A stretch of DNA of 64,000 nucleotides from Pseudomonas sp. MIACH (GTDB lineage: Bacteria > Pseudomonadota > Gammaproteobacteria > Pseudomonadales > Pseudomonadaceae): contig NZ_LHVO01000045.1 in assembly GCF_001269925.1 (NCBI RefSeq), positions 62,001-126,000 of the forward strand. Direction: 5' to 3'. The first letter of the stretch is position 1. Each line of letters opens with the position of its first letter. The position numbers and the translations under genes are program-made. Below are positions 34,075 to 44,407 of this stretch, piece after piece. The notes beneath the pieces are model-generated. The model ran no database searches, was not told the origin of the DNA, and saw nothing but the letters and a program-made list of their open reading frames with translations.

Positions 34075-36036
34075 TCAGACGCGGAACGCCTGCACCGCCG
34101 TATTGAGCTGCCCACCCAGCACCAGCAGATGCTCGCCCTGGCTGCGGCCCTGGCCGATGCGCAGCAGGTTGTCTTCACCCAACTGATGAATCCGCTCGCT
34201 GTTATCGCGAATCTCACTCACGGCGCCACTTTGCTGCGCCGTCACATCGGCAATACGCACGGCGGTGTCGGAAATGGTCTGGATCGCGCCGACGATTTCA
34301 TCCAGCGCGCCATCCGCCGCCTGGGCTTGCTGGGCGGTGGCCTCGGCGTGTTCGACCTGGGCGCGCATGCCCTGCACCGATTGGTGCGCAGCGGTTTGCA
34401 GGCCGGTGATCAAACCCTGGATTTCGGCGGTGGCGCCAGCAGTGCGTTGGGCCAGGGTGCGGACTTCATCGGCGACCACGGCAAAACCGCGCCCGGCTTC
34501 ACCGGCGCGGGCGGCCTCGATAGCGGCGTTGAGCGCCAGCAGGTTGGTCTGGTCGGCAATCGAGCGAATCACGGTCAACACGCCGCCAATGGTGGCGGAC
34601 TCTTCGGCGAGCTTCTCGATCATCTGCGCATTTTGCTGCACTTCACCCACCAGCGCATGCAGGCCGGTCAGGCTCAGGCCGATCACGCGCTGGCCTTGCT
34701 CTACTGCCTGGCCCGCGCTGCGGCTGGCACCGGCAGCCTGGCTGGCATCACCGGCCACTTGCTGGATGGTGGCTTCCAGTTCGCCCAGGGAATCACGAAT
34801 CTGCGCGGTATCCCCGGCCTGGCGTTCGGCGCCGTCGTGCAGGCCGCTGCTCAGTTCGGCCAGCGCGCGGCTGCTGCCGGCGACTTCTTCGGCATTGCCG
34901 CGAATGGTGCCCACCAGGTCCACCAGGTAGGCGCGCAGACGGTTCAGTGAGGCTTCGATATCGCGCAGTTCACGGTTGGTCTTGCCCAGGGCAATGGGCT
35001 GGCTGAAGTCGCCTTCACCCCAGGTCGACAAGGCCGGTGCCAGGTTGGTCAGCACCCGCGCCAAGCGCCGTTGCAGGGTGTCGATCAGCAGGGCGATGAG
35101 CAAAATCAGGCCGATCATCACCCCTTGCATCAGCCGCACTTCGCCCTGGATCTTGCCGTGTTGCGCCCGCACCACTGGCTCCAGGCCGGCGATGGCCTGT
35201 TGAACGGCGGCGATTTTCAAGTGGGTGGCGGCGGCCAGGTCGGCACGCTGCTGGATTTGCGTGCGGGTGCGCTTGAGTTCGGCGGGGTAGCGGGCCAGCA
35301 GGCCGTTGAGTTCGCGCTTGAGGTCGACGCCGGTGTCCTGGGCTTCGGTTTTTGCCGAATTTTCCAGGCCCATCAAGGCTGAAAAGTCATCGGTGTTCGA
35401 TTCTGCGCTGGCTTTTACCCCGAGCAATGGCAGTTGCTCCAACACATCGGCCTGGCTGCGCATATTGCCGACTTCGCGCTCCACATCGTCTGCCAGTTCC
35501 GCGCGACCGCTGCTCACCAGTTTGTCGCGGGCCAGGGACAGCTTGCCCAAGTGCTGTGAAGCTGCCAGCAGCGGCGGCAGGTAGCGCTCGGCTTCGGGGG
35601 TGTTGACGCCCATGGCGTACTGGCTCAACTGCTCCAGGTTGGCGCCCAGCTCCCGTTCGGCTTGCAGCAACAAGGCTTGCGGGTCGCCGGCCAACTTACC
35701 GGCCGCCAACAGGTCGGTCTTGCTGAAGGTATCCAGGTCCGCGAGGCTGGGGCGCAGGTTCTGTGCGAGGTCGGCGGGCAGTTCATCCAGGTGCTGCAAC
35801 AGGCTTTCCAGGCTCTGGCTGGCGCTGCTCAAGCGCAACGCATCGCCGCTGCCCAGGTAGTCGTAAATATTGCGCGCGGCCTGGTTCTGGAAAGTCTGTG
35901 ATAGACCGAGGTAGCGTTCCATCAGCAAATAAGGCCGTTCCAGCGCCCGTTGCGACCACCACAGCGTCGCCCCAAGCGCCAGGCACACGGCCACCAGCAG
36001 GAGGGTATTGAGATTGGTCAGCAGCTTCAGGCGCAT
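34075..36036 (-). CDS. Methyl-accepting chemotaxis protein (CtpL-like by position)
   Basis: A 653-residue transmembrane chemoreceptor. TM1 is LLLVAVCLALGATLWWS and a helical periplasmic ligand domain of about 245 residues follows. TM2 is MIGLILLIALLIDTLQ, then a HAMP region, and then the cytoplasmic signalling domain with the hairpin tip IRSIADQTNLLALNAAIEAARAGEAGRGFAVVADEVR. The long, fully helical sensor domain fits the helical bimodular or four-helix class. Its place between aroQ and gcbA is that of P. aeruginosa PA4844 (ctpL, a phosphate-related transducer), but the ligand here cannot be read from sequence. The ATG at 36036 is preferred over a TTG four codons upstream. Confidence 0.93.
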   Translation of the reverse strand: MRLKLLTNLNTLLLVAVCLALGATLWWSQRALERPYLLMERYLGLSQTFQNQAARNIYDYLGSGDALRLSSASQSLESLLQHLDELPADLAQNLRPSLADLDTFSKTDLLAAGKLAGDPQALLLQAERELGANLEQLSQYAMGVNTPEAERYLPPLLAASQHLGKLSLARDKLVSSGRAELADDVEREVGNMRSQADVLEQLPLLGVKASAESNTDDFSALMGLENSAKTEAQDTGVDLKRELNGLLARYPAELKRTRTQIQQRADLAAATHLKIAAVQQAIAGLEPVVRAQHGKIQGEVRLMQGVMIGLILLIALLIDTLQRRLARVLTNLAPALSTWGEGDFSQPIALGKTNRELRDIEASLNRLRAYLVDLVGTIRGNAEEVAGSSRALAELSSGLHDGAERQAGDTAQIRDSLGELEATIQQVAGDASQAAGASRSAGQAVEQGQRVIGLSLTGLHALVGEVQQNAQMIEKLAEESATIGGVLTVIRSIADQTNLLALNAAIEAARAGEAGRGFAVVADEVRTLAQRTAGATAEIQGLITGLQTAAHQSVQGMRAQVEHAEATAQQAQAADGALDEIVGAIQTISDTAVRIADVTAQQSGAVSEIRDNSERIHQLGEDNLLRIGQGRSQGEHLLVLGGQLNTAVQAFRV

Positions 36037-36089
36037 GCGTGGTATCAACCGACAGCTAAAGGTAAGTGCCTGAAGTTATTGCGTTTTCG

Positions 36090-37760
36090 TTACAGGGTTA
36101 TGACGGAATCACTGGATTCCGGTGAAAAGATGGCACTTTGCTTTGACGTGCGCGCCGCTTGCACGCGGTTACGCCCGGCATGCTTGGCGCGGTACAGCGC
36201 CTCGTCGGCTTGGGCGGCCATCATCAGGCTGTCGGAGCCGTCACACAGCTCCACTACCCCGGCGCTGAAGGTGCACCATAAATCCTGCGGCTGTGCCGGG
36301 TAGTGAATCTCGGCAAAGCGCCCACGAATTTCATCCAGCACCTTGCAGGCCGATTCCAGGTCGGTGTCGGGCATCACAATGGCGAACTCTTCACCGCCAT
36401 AGCGGCCGATGTAGTCGGTCTTGCGCAGGCGCTGCTTGAGAAACAGCGCCAGGCTCTTGATCACGCGGTCGCCCATGGGGTGGCCGTGGCTGTCATTGAC
36501 CCGCTTGAAATGGTCGATGTCGAGCATGGCAAAGCTCAGCGGCTTGTTCTCGCGGCGCGCGCGGAAGCTGCAGTCTTCGAGCAATTGCAGGATATGGGTG
36601 TGGTTGTACAGCCCGGTCAGGCTGTCACGCACCATCCGCGCCTTGAGGTTGCGCGCACGGGCGGCACGGTTGCGCACGGTGGTGATCAGATGGCGCGGCT
36701 TGATCGGCTTGGTGAGGAAGTCGTCGCCGCCTTCGCTCATGGCGTCCAGCTGTTTGTCCAGGTCGTCTTCGGCCGACAGGTAGATGATTGGCACGCTGAC
36801 ATAACGGTCGTTGTGGCGAATCACCTTGGCCAGTTCGGTGCCGGTGCAGGCCGGCATATACATGTCGAGGATGATCAGGTCGGGCTGGAAGTCTGCCAGC
36901 TCGGCCATGGCCTGGATCGGCTCGATCAAGGTGCGGGTGACGATGCCTGCACTGTTGAGCAACCGCTCGGTGTGCAGCGCCTGGGCCCGTGAGTCATCAA
37001 TGATCAGCACTTTGTACGGTTCGTACTGGGCGACGCAGGTCAGTACTTCGATCTTTTCCAGCAGGCTGGAGGCTTCCAGCGTGCCGGTGAGGAATTCCTG
37101 GCCGCCGGCGCGCACGGCGGCCAGACGGGTAGGGGTGTCGGTTTCGTGCAGGCTGAAAAACAACAGCGGCAGCTTATGCTCCAGGCCTTCCTGGGCTTCG
37201 GCGGCGAGCTTGAGGCCCAGGCCGGTGCCACAGAAATCCACGTCCATCACAATGGCTGAGGGCAGGCGCTCGGCCATCGACGCGCGAAACGCCGCCACGC
37301 TGTCCAGGGACTGGGCGCTCATGCCGAAGAATTCCAGCTGCTTGGCCAGGCGCTCGGCGCGGTCGTGATCAGCCAGCATCACGTAGATCGGCTTGCGCAT
37401 TGGCGGCAGGAAGGTTTGTTCCAGCTGGTCGCCCTGGCGCAGGCCGGTGCGCGACAGGCGCTGCATCAAGCGGTTGAGTTCGGTGATCAATTGGCTGCTC
37501 AGGCGGCCGCGGTTTTCGTCCACCGCCTTGAGCGACTCGCCGATATGCCGCGCCAACTGGCCGTGTTCGGGCTGTTCGAAGCGCTCGGCAAAGCGCTGCA
37601 GGCGCAGGTTGGCTTCGCTGAGTTCGGAGAGGTCGGCGCCTGACCATTCGCTGCGTTGCAGGCGCTGCCAGATCTCAAGAATTTGACGTGCCTGATGAAT
37701 TACCCGCTGGGCAAAATGCTGCTTGAGACGCTCACGGCTGGGGTCTTCTGGCTCGGTCAT
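36090..37760 (-). CDS. gcbA: Diguanylate cyclase GcbA
   Basis: Cyclic-di-GMP synthase promoting attachment in P. fluorescens and P. aeruginosa. The protein has 556 residues. Order: N-terminal helical region; a receiver-like domain lacking normal acidic residues (about 125-245); a second receiver with DLIILDMYMPACTGTEL and conserved TKPIKP (about 248-370); and a GGDEF domain with RDSLTGLYNHTHI. The active-site signature is GGEEF (455-459), with an RKTD inhibitory I-site five residues before it, so feedback control looks intact. It matches the P. fluorescens Pf0-1 GcbA architecture and PA4843 synteny. Start is the ATG at 37760. Confidence 0.92.
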   Translation of the reverse strand: MTEPEDPSRERLKQHFAQRVIHQARQILEIWQRLQRSEWSGADLSELSEANLRLQRFAERFEQPEHGQLARHIGESLKAVDENRGRLSSQLITELNRLMQRLSRTGLRQGDQLEQTFLPPMRKPIYVMLADHDRAERLAKQLEFFGMSAQSLDSVAAFRASMAERLPSAIVMDVDFCGTGLGLKLAAEAQEGLEHKLPLLFFSLHETDTPTRLAAVRAGGQEFLTGTLEASSLLEKIEVLTCVAQYEPYKVLIIDDSRAQALHTERLLNSAGIVTRTLIEPIQAMAELADFQPDLIILDMYMPACTGTELAKVIRHNDRYVSVPIIYLSAEDDLDKQLDAMSEGGDDFLTKPIKPRHLITTVRNRAARARNLKARMVRDSLTGLYNHTHILQLLEDCSFRARRENKPLSFAMLDIDHFKRVNDSHGHPMGDRVIKSLALFLKQRLRKTDYIGRYGGEEFAIVMPDTDLESACKVLDEIRGRFAEIHYPAQPQDLWCTFSAGVVELCDGSDSLMMAAQADEALYRAKHAGRNRVQAARTSKQSAIFSPESSDSVITL

Positions 37761-38059
37761 ATCCTGACTACTAGTTAGGGTGCATGCTGAGGTCGAACTG
37801 ATGGCTCTATGCTAGCACCTCTTTTCAATGGGATGAGTGTCATATGTCAATTAACTGCGTGTCCCTGATATTCAGTTGGTGACCTGATGGTCGCGCAGCT
37901 TAAAAGGCGTGCATCCTTTATAGTCGAAAGCTTCCCGTATGCACGTTTGGTGAAAAGCCCCGCATGGGCGGGCACGATGGGGTAGGGTTGTGGTCGGAGT
38001 GTTTGAACGCACGCCCTCAATTCAAGTGCATGAACTCAAGTGATTGAAAGGATATCGCC
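37761..38059. other. Divergent intergenic region between gcbA and the DUF2333 gene
   Basis: This 299-base gap holds the promoters of both divergent genes. No convincing -35/-10 pair, RNA gene or repeat stands out. A GC-rich imperfect hairpin (GCCCCGCATGGGCGGGC) lies near 37955. The ribosome site AAGGA before 38060 is clear. Confidence 0.5.
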
Positions 38060-39127
38060 ATGCTGGACTGGAAAAACCGTGCGGGCAGTGCCAAAGGCCC
38101 CGCCCCTGAGCCCAAGTCGGCCAACCGCAGCTATTTTCGTACCCTGCTGATGAGCCGGGCCGTGCTCAGCGTGCTTGGCCTGTATCTGTTGGTCACCGGC
38201 GCCCTGGGCTGGTACTGGAGCGAAGAGCCGGCGCTGTTCCCGGTCCAGCAGAACGCGCAGCTTGCCGCCGAAAAAGAAGGCAAGCAGATGGTGGTGGGCT
38301 ACACCACCGTCGAAACCCTCAAGACCGTGGTTGGCACCTTGCTGAACAAGCCCGGTGGCTACATTTCCAACGACCGTTTCCCGCCGGGCCTGTGGATGGA
38401 CAACATGCCCAGCTGGGAATACGGCGTGCTGGTGCAGGTGCGCGACCTGACCCGTGCCCTGCGTAAAGACTTCGCCCGCTCCCAGTCGCAGTCGGCTGAA
38501 GATGCTGATTTGGCCAAGGCCGAGCCGCGTTTCAACTTCGACAACAAGAGCTGGGTGCTGCCGTCCAGTGAGTCGGAGTACCAGGAAGGCATCAATTCCC
38601 TGAGCCGCTATGAAGCGCGTTTGTCCGACCCGAATCAGCGTGGCGCCTTGTTCTATGCCCGCGCCGACAACCTGAACAACTGGCTGGGCGATGTTGCCAC
38701 CCGCCTGGGTTCGCTGTCGCAACGCCTGTCGGCCAGCGTGGGCCGGGTCAAATTGAACACCGCACTGAAAACCGAAGCCCTGGCGCCGGGTGAAGTGCCG
38801 CAGGTCGACGAAGAAGTGGTGGAAACCCCATGGATGCAGATCGACAACGTGTTCTACGAAGCCCGTGGCCAGGCCTGGGCGCTGTCCCACCTGCTGCGCG
38901 CCATCGAAGTCGACTTTGCCGACGTCCTCGCCAAGAAAAACGCCACCGTCAGCGTGCGCCAGATCATTCGTGAGCTGGAGGCTTCGCAAGAGCCGGTATG
39001 GAGCCCGATGATCCTCAACGGCAGCGGCTTCGGCGTATTGGCGAACCATTCGCTGGTCATGGCCAACTACATTTCCCGGGCCAACGCGGCGGTGATCGAT
39101 TTGCGTCAACTGCTCAACCAGGGTTGA
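38060..39127 (+). CDS. DUF2333 family inner-membrane protein
   Basis: A 355-residue protein with one N-terminal transmembrane helix (AVLSVLGLYLLVTGALGWYW) and a large periplasmic domain. The domain contains the family motif PGGYISNDRFPPGLWMDNMPSWEYGVL and, later, EARGQAWALSHLLRAIEVDF. DUF2333 is conserved in Pseudomonas between gcbA and speA, and its function is unknown. AAGGA precedes the ATG. The stop overlaps the next ATG (ATGA), so it is coupled to the Nudix gene. Confidence 0.93.
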   Translation: MLDWKNRAGSAKGPAPEPKSANRSYFRTLLMSRAVLSVLGLYLLVTGALGWYWSEEPALFPVQQNAQLAAEKEGKQMVVGYTTVETLKTVVGTLLNKPGGYISNDRFPPGLWMDNMPSWEYGVLVQVRDLTRALRKDFARSQSQSAEDADLAKAEPRFNFDNKSWVLPSSESEYQEGINSLSRYEARLSDPNQRGALFYARADNLNNWLGDVATRLGSLSQRLSASVGRVKLNTALKTEALAPGEVPQVDEEVVETPWMQIDNVFYEARGQAWALSHLLRAIEVDFADVLAKKNATVSVRQIIRELEASQEPVWSPMILNGSGFGVLANHSLVMANYISRANAAVIDLRQLLNQG

Positions 39128-39666
39128 TGATGGACGCGACTCAAAAGGAGGCGGCGCACCGCGCAGCCTCCGATGCCGAGCTGATCTGCTGGGTCGACGA
39201 GCACGACAACCTGCTCGGCCACCTCGTCCGGTCCGACCTGCGCCAACGCGGCCTGATCGGCCGTTGCACGTTTATCTTCCTGTTCAATTCCCAAGGTGAG
39301 CTGTGCGTGCATCGGCGCACCTTGAGCAAAGCCCTGTATCCGGGTTTCTGGGATACGGCGGCGGGCGGGATGGTCGCGGCGGGTGAGTCCTACGCGGTGT
39401 CGGCGGCCCGCGAGCTGGAAGAAGAGCTGGGTGTCGGCGGGGTTGAACTGATTGAGCATGACCATTTCTATTTCGAAGATGGCGACAGCCGACTCTGGTG
39501 CAAATCCTATTCCGCGACCTGGGACGGGCCCCTGCGCCTGCAGCCTGAAGAGGTCATGGAAGCGCGCTTTTTGCCCGTCGAAGCGGTTTTGCAGGAAGCG
39601 CAGCAAAAGCCCTACTGCCCGGACGCCCAAGAGGGCTTGCGACGCTATCTATCCTCGCGTCGCTAA
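39127..39666 (+). CDS. Nudix hydrolase
   Basis: A 179-residue Nudix hydrolase with the complete box GMVAAGESYAVSAARELEEELGV (G-x5-E-x7-R-E-x2-E-E-x-G), so metal binding and catalysis look intact. The N-terminal WVDEHDNLLG and the C-terminal part resemble the YfcD subgroup of IPP-isomerase-like Nudix proteins. The substrate is unknown. The ATG at 39127 overlaps the DUF2333 stop; an adjacent ATG at 39130 could serve instead. Confidence 0.93.
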   Translation: MMDATQKEAAHRAASDAELICWVDEHDNLLGHLVRSDLRQRGLIGRCTFIFLFNSQGELCVHRRTLSKALYPGFWDTAAGGMVAAGESYAVSAARELEEELGVGGVELIEHDHFYFEDGDSRLWCKSYSATWDGPLRLQPEEVMEARFLPVEAVLQEAQQKPYCPDAQEGLRRYLSSRR

Positions 39667-39974
39667 AGTTGCATAAATTGGCGCCATTTGGCCCTTAGCA
39701 AGTAAGCTTTTTGCCGTTACACTGCGCGACTTTTCACCCGAACCGCCATTGCTTCACCCTGGGATCACTGTAGGAGCGAGCTTGCTTGCGAAAAACTCAA
39801 GAGCGCCGCGTGCATTCAGAATGCCCGCGTCATCGTTGACGATTTTCGCGAGCAATCTCGCTCCTACAGGTGGGGATCAGCCTTGGCGGGTCGGTAGCGC
39901 TGCCCCTGCCTGAGTGGGGCTTCGCGGTCGGTCATTCTGATCGATCAGTCTTTGTCCTCCCAAGAGGATTGCCG
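39667..39974. other. Intergenic region with a REPIN and the SUI1 ribosome site
   Basis: This 308-base gap follows the Nudix stop. It contains the CTGTAGGAGC-type REPIN at 39768-39869. Downstream is about 105 bases that must carry the leader of the SUI1-family gene, ending in AAGAGGA at 39961-39967. An open frame crosses part of it but has no good start. No further gene is seen. Confidence 0.6.
39768..39869. repeat. REPIN-like element (CTGTAGGAGCGAGCTTG family)
   Basis: The outer arms CTGTAGGAGCGAGCTTGCTT (from 39768) and AGCAATCTCGCTCCTACAG (to 39869) are inverted. The spacer includes GCATTCAGAATGC and a CATCGTTGACG segment. A second copy at 49321-49422 matches across arms and spacer, so the whole element of about 102 bp is the mobile or dispersed unit. 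Confidence 0.86.
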
Positions 39975-40346
39975 GTGGCCAAAAAAGCCGCATCCTTCGC
40001 CGCCCTTGGTGGCCTGGTATTTTCCACCGACGCAGGTCGACACTGCCCGGACTGTCGTCAGCCCGTGGATTCGTGTACCTGCAAACAGACCCTGATCCCT
40101 GAAGGCGACGGTATTGCCCGCGTGCGCCGCGAGAGCAAGGGCCGTGGCGGCAAGACGGTGACCACCATCACCGGCGTGCCGTTGGCCGAAGAGCCCCTCA
40201 AGGCACTGGCGACCACGCTGAAAAAGCGCTGTGGCACCGGTGGCGCGTTGAAAGACGGGGTCATCGAAATCCAGGGCGATCACGTCGAACTGCTGTTGGC
40301 CGAGCTGATCAAGCTCGGTTACAAGGCCAAGAAGTCCGGCGGCTGA
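39975..40346 (+). CDS. SUI1/YciH family translation initiation factor-like protein
   Basis: A 123-residue protein of the eIF1/SUI1 family. The C-terminal SUI1 domain shows GRGGKTVTTITGVPL, CGTGGALKDGVIEIQGDHVELL and GYKAK, the RNA-binding face of the family. The N-terminus has a CPDCRQPVDSCTC cysteine set, common in Pseudomonas members, probably a small zinc site. The GTG at 39975 is selected because AAGAGGA lies seven bases upstream. The bacterial role is not settled. It precedes speA, as in P. aeruginosa. Confidence 0.92.
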   Translation: MAKKAASFAALGGLVFSTDAGRHCPDCRQPVDSCTCKQTLIPEGDGIARVRRESKGRGGKTVTTITGVPLAEEPLKALATTLKKRCGTGGALKDGVIEIQGDHVELLLAELIKLGYKAKKSGG

Positions 40347-40489
40347 AAGCCTCTTCCCAACCTGTGTCTAAACTCTGTCCTGCGAGTGGGGTCTACCTTG
40401 CTTACAGGCAAATCGTCATTTTCATTCTTTAGACTGCGCCAGCCTCGAACGCGAGGCGGCGCCTTCGCCTTCATTTATAGGGGACTTCG

Positions 40490-42403
<1,914 letters not shown>

Positions 42404-42438
42404 CACTGGGTTGAATGACGCGCGCTGCTTCTCGCGGA

Positions 42439-42750
42439 TCAGTGCACGAGCAGGCACAGATTGAACGGGCATTGACCCGGGTTGAATTCAAGGACAACCC
42501 GTTCAATCTTGTCAGCATTGCCGCTGGTACGCGCCACTGTGACACTTCTGCTGTTGATGGGCAGTTCAACCCGTGCATTTGGAGCGAGGGGGTGAAATTC
42601 GGTCCCTTGGATCACCGTCAGGTTGGACTGGCTGCTGTTTGTGATCTGCAATGTGCCCGCGACCGTGGTCGGCCCTTGCCCATTGGTGCATCCGGCGATG
42701 GTTGCCAGTGTGCAAGCGGCGGCGACCCACAGCGTTTTTTTGATGTTCAT
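42439..42750 (-). CDS. Small putative lipoprotein, unrecognised
   Basis: A 103-residue protein with a classic lipoprotein signal: MNIKKTLWVAAACTLATIAG followed by the lipobox cysteine (IAGC) and then TNGQG. The mature part is short and probably all beta (TVAGTLQITNSSQSNLTVI), with a cysteine pair near the end (GQCPFNLCLLVH) that may form a disulphide. The ATG at 42750 has AAGGAGAG at ideal distance, so the start is firm although the frame stays open upstream. I cannot name the family. It is convergent with speA and lies downstream of the MATE exporter gene. Confidence 0.8.
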   Translation of the reverse strand: MNIKKTLWVAAACTLATIAGCTNGQGPTTVAGTLQITNSSQSNLTVIQGTEFHPLAPNARVELPINSRSVTVARTSGNADKIERVVLEFNPGQCPFNLCLLVH

Positions 42751-42832
42751 ATCCGACTCTCCTTGAAGGTATGGAATGGGTTTTACCCACGGCCATTCAA
42801 CGCCTGGAGTGTCGGTTTGTAACCTGTCAGAA

Positions 42833-44194
42833 CTAACAGGTAGGTTCAGTGGGCGCGGGGCCGAACCATTCACTCCGCTGCTTGAGCCGCCAGGCGATGA
42901 TCCCCAAGGTCAGGCTGCGCAGTGCCATGAACAGCAGAAAGGTTATCCACAGTCCGTGATTGCCCTGGCCCTGCAATGCCCAGGCGACGGGCAGTGTCAG
43001 CAGCAACGTCAGCAGCATCCCATTGCGCATCTCCCGCGCGCGCGTAGCGCCGATAAACAGCCCATCCAGTAGATAACTCCACACCGCAATCAACGGCAGT
43101 ACCGCCAGGTACGGCAAGTAGATGTCGGCGGTTTCGCGCACGCTGGAGATATCGGTCTGCATGGCGATAAACAGGTGGCCGGCGAGGGTGAACAGCAGGG
43201 CAAAGCCGACGCTGGCGATCAGTGACCAGCCGCCCGCGACTACCAGTGAGCGCCGCAACGCTTGGCGATCACGGGCACCGAGGGCATGGCCGCACAGGGC
43301 TTCGACTGCGTGGGCCAACCCGTCCAGCGCGTGGGCCGTCAGCAGCAGGCCGTTGAGCAGCAGCGCGTTGGCCGCCACAGTGGCATCGCCCAGGCGTGCG
43401 CCTTGCACCGTGATCATGAAAAACACCGACTGCAACGCCAGGCTGCGGATAAAAATGTCGCGGTTCACCGCCAGCAACGGGCGCCAGCTTTGCCACAGTT
43501 TCAACGCGGCCCAGGCGATATGCCCGGGGTAGGCGCGCAGGGCTTTTTGCGTGAGGGCAAGGCCAAGCAGGGCGCCGGTCCATTCGGCGATCACCGATGC
43601 GCGGGCCGAGCCGACTACGCCCCAGTCCAGGCCCAATACGAACCACAGGTTGAGGGCAATATTCACCAGGTTGGTGGTCAGCAGAATCGCCAGCGGCGCA
43701 CGGGCGTTTTGCGTGCCGAGGAACCAGCCCACCAGCGCATAGCTGGCCAGGGCGGCGGGCAGGCCGAACAGGCGGGTGTGGAAGAACTCGCGGGTCAATT
43801 GGTTGAGTTCGGGGGACGGTTGCATCCATTCCAGGGCCAGATGGCTCAGCGGAATGCCGACGGTGCCCAGCAGCATCGCCAGCCCCAGCGCCAGCAACAG
43901 GCCTTGCAGCAGGATTTGCCGCAGTGCCGCACCATCATTGCGGCCCGCAGCCTGGGCAGCGAACCCCGTGGAGCCCATGCGCAAAAAGCCCATGGCCCAG
44001 GCGAGGAAGGTATACAAGCTGGCGCCGACGGCCACGGCGCCCAGTTGGTGGGCGTGGGGCAGGTGGCCGATGACCATGCTGTCGACCAGTGCAACCAACG
44101 GCACGGAGATGTTCGAAAGAATCATCGGCGCAGCCAGAGCCCATACACGGCGATGGGTCGGGCGATCGCGCCAGTCGGTCAGTAAGGTGGACAT
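42833..44194 (-). CDS. MATE family efflux transporter (DinF-like)
   Basis: A 453-residue, twelve-helix multidrug and toxin extrusion transporter. The first helix region reads RRVWALAAPMILSNISVPLVALVDSMVIGHL, typical of the DinF branch. GFLRMGSTGFAAQAAGRND and the symmetric second half with VQGARLGDATVAANALLLNGLLLTAHALDG follow. The ATG at 44194 has CAAGGAGCC before it. Substrate is not predictable; DinF proteins are linked to oxidative stress and drug export. It is divergent from the alpha-2-macroglobulin gene. Confidence 0.94.
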   Translation of the reverse strand: MSTLLTDWRDRPTHRRVWALAAPMILSNISVPLVALVDSMVIGHLPHAHQLGAVAVGASLYTFLAWAMGFLRMGSTGFAAQAAGRNDGAALRQILLQGLLLALGLAMLLGTVGIPLSHLALEWMQPSPELNQLTREFFHTRLFGLPAALASYALVGWFLGTQNARAPLAILLTTNLVNIALNLWFVLGLDWGVVGSARASVIAEWTGALLGLALTQKALRAYPGHIAWAALKLWQSWRPLLAVNRDIFIRSLALQSVFFMITVQGARLGDATVAANALLLNGLLLTAHALDGLAHAVEALCGHALGARDRQALRRSLVVAGGWSLIASVGFALLFTLAGHLFIAMQTDISSVRETADIYLPYLAVLPLIAVWSYLLDGLFIGATRAREMRNGMLLTLLLTLPVAWALQGQGNHGLWITFLLFMALRSLTLGIIAWRLKQRSEWFGPAPTEPTC

Positions 44195-44407
44195 GCAGGC
44201 TCCTTGGGGGAGCGGCATTGTAACCGGCCATTGGCAACGCAACAGGGTCAATGTGGAATGGAGCCCTATGCCTGTGGGATTTGGCTGGGACTTGAGACCG
44301 TTGAGAACCAACTCACCCTCCGTCGGTCAATGTGACCAGCGCCACATCGGCTTGGCCGGCGCTGATATATAGTTCACCCCTCGGTTCCCTCTGACTACGA
44401 GTGCCCC

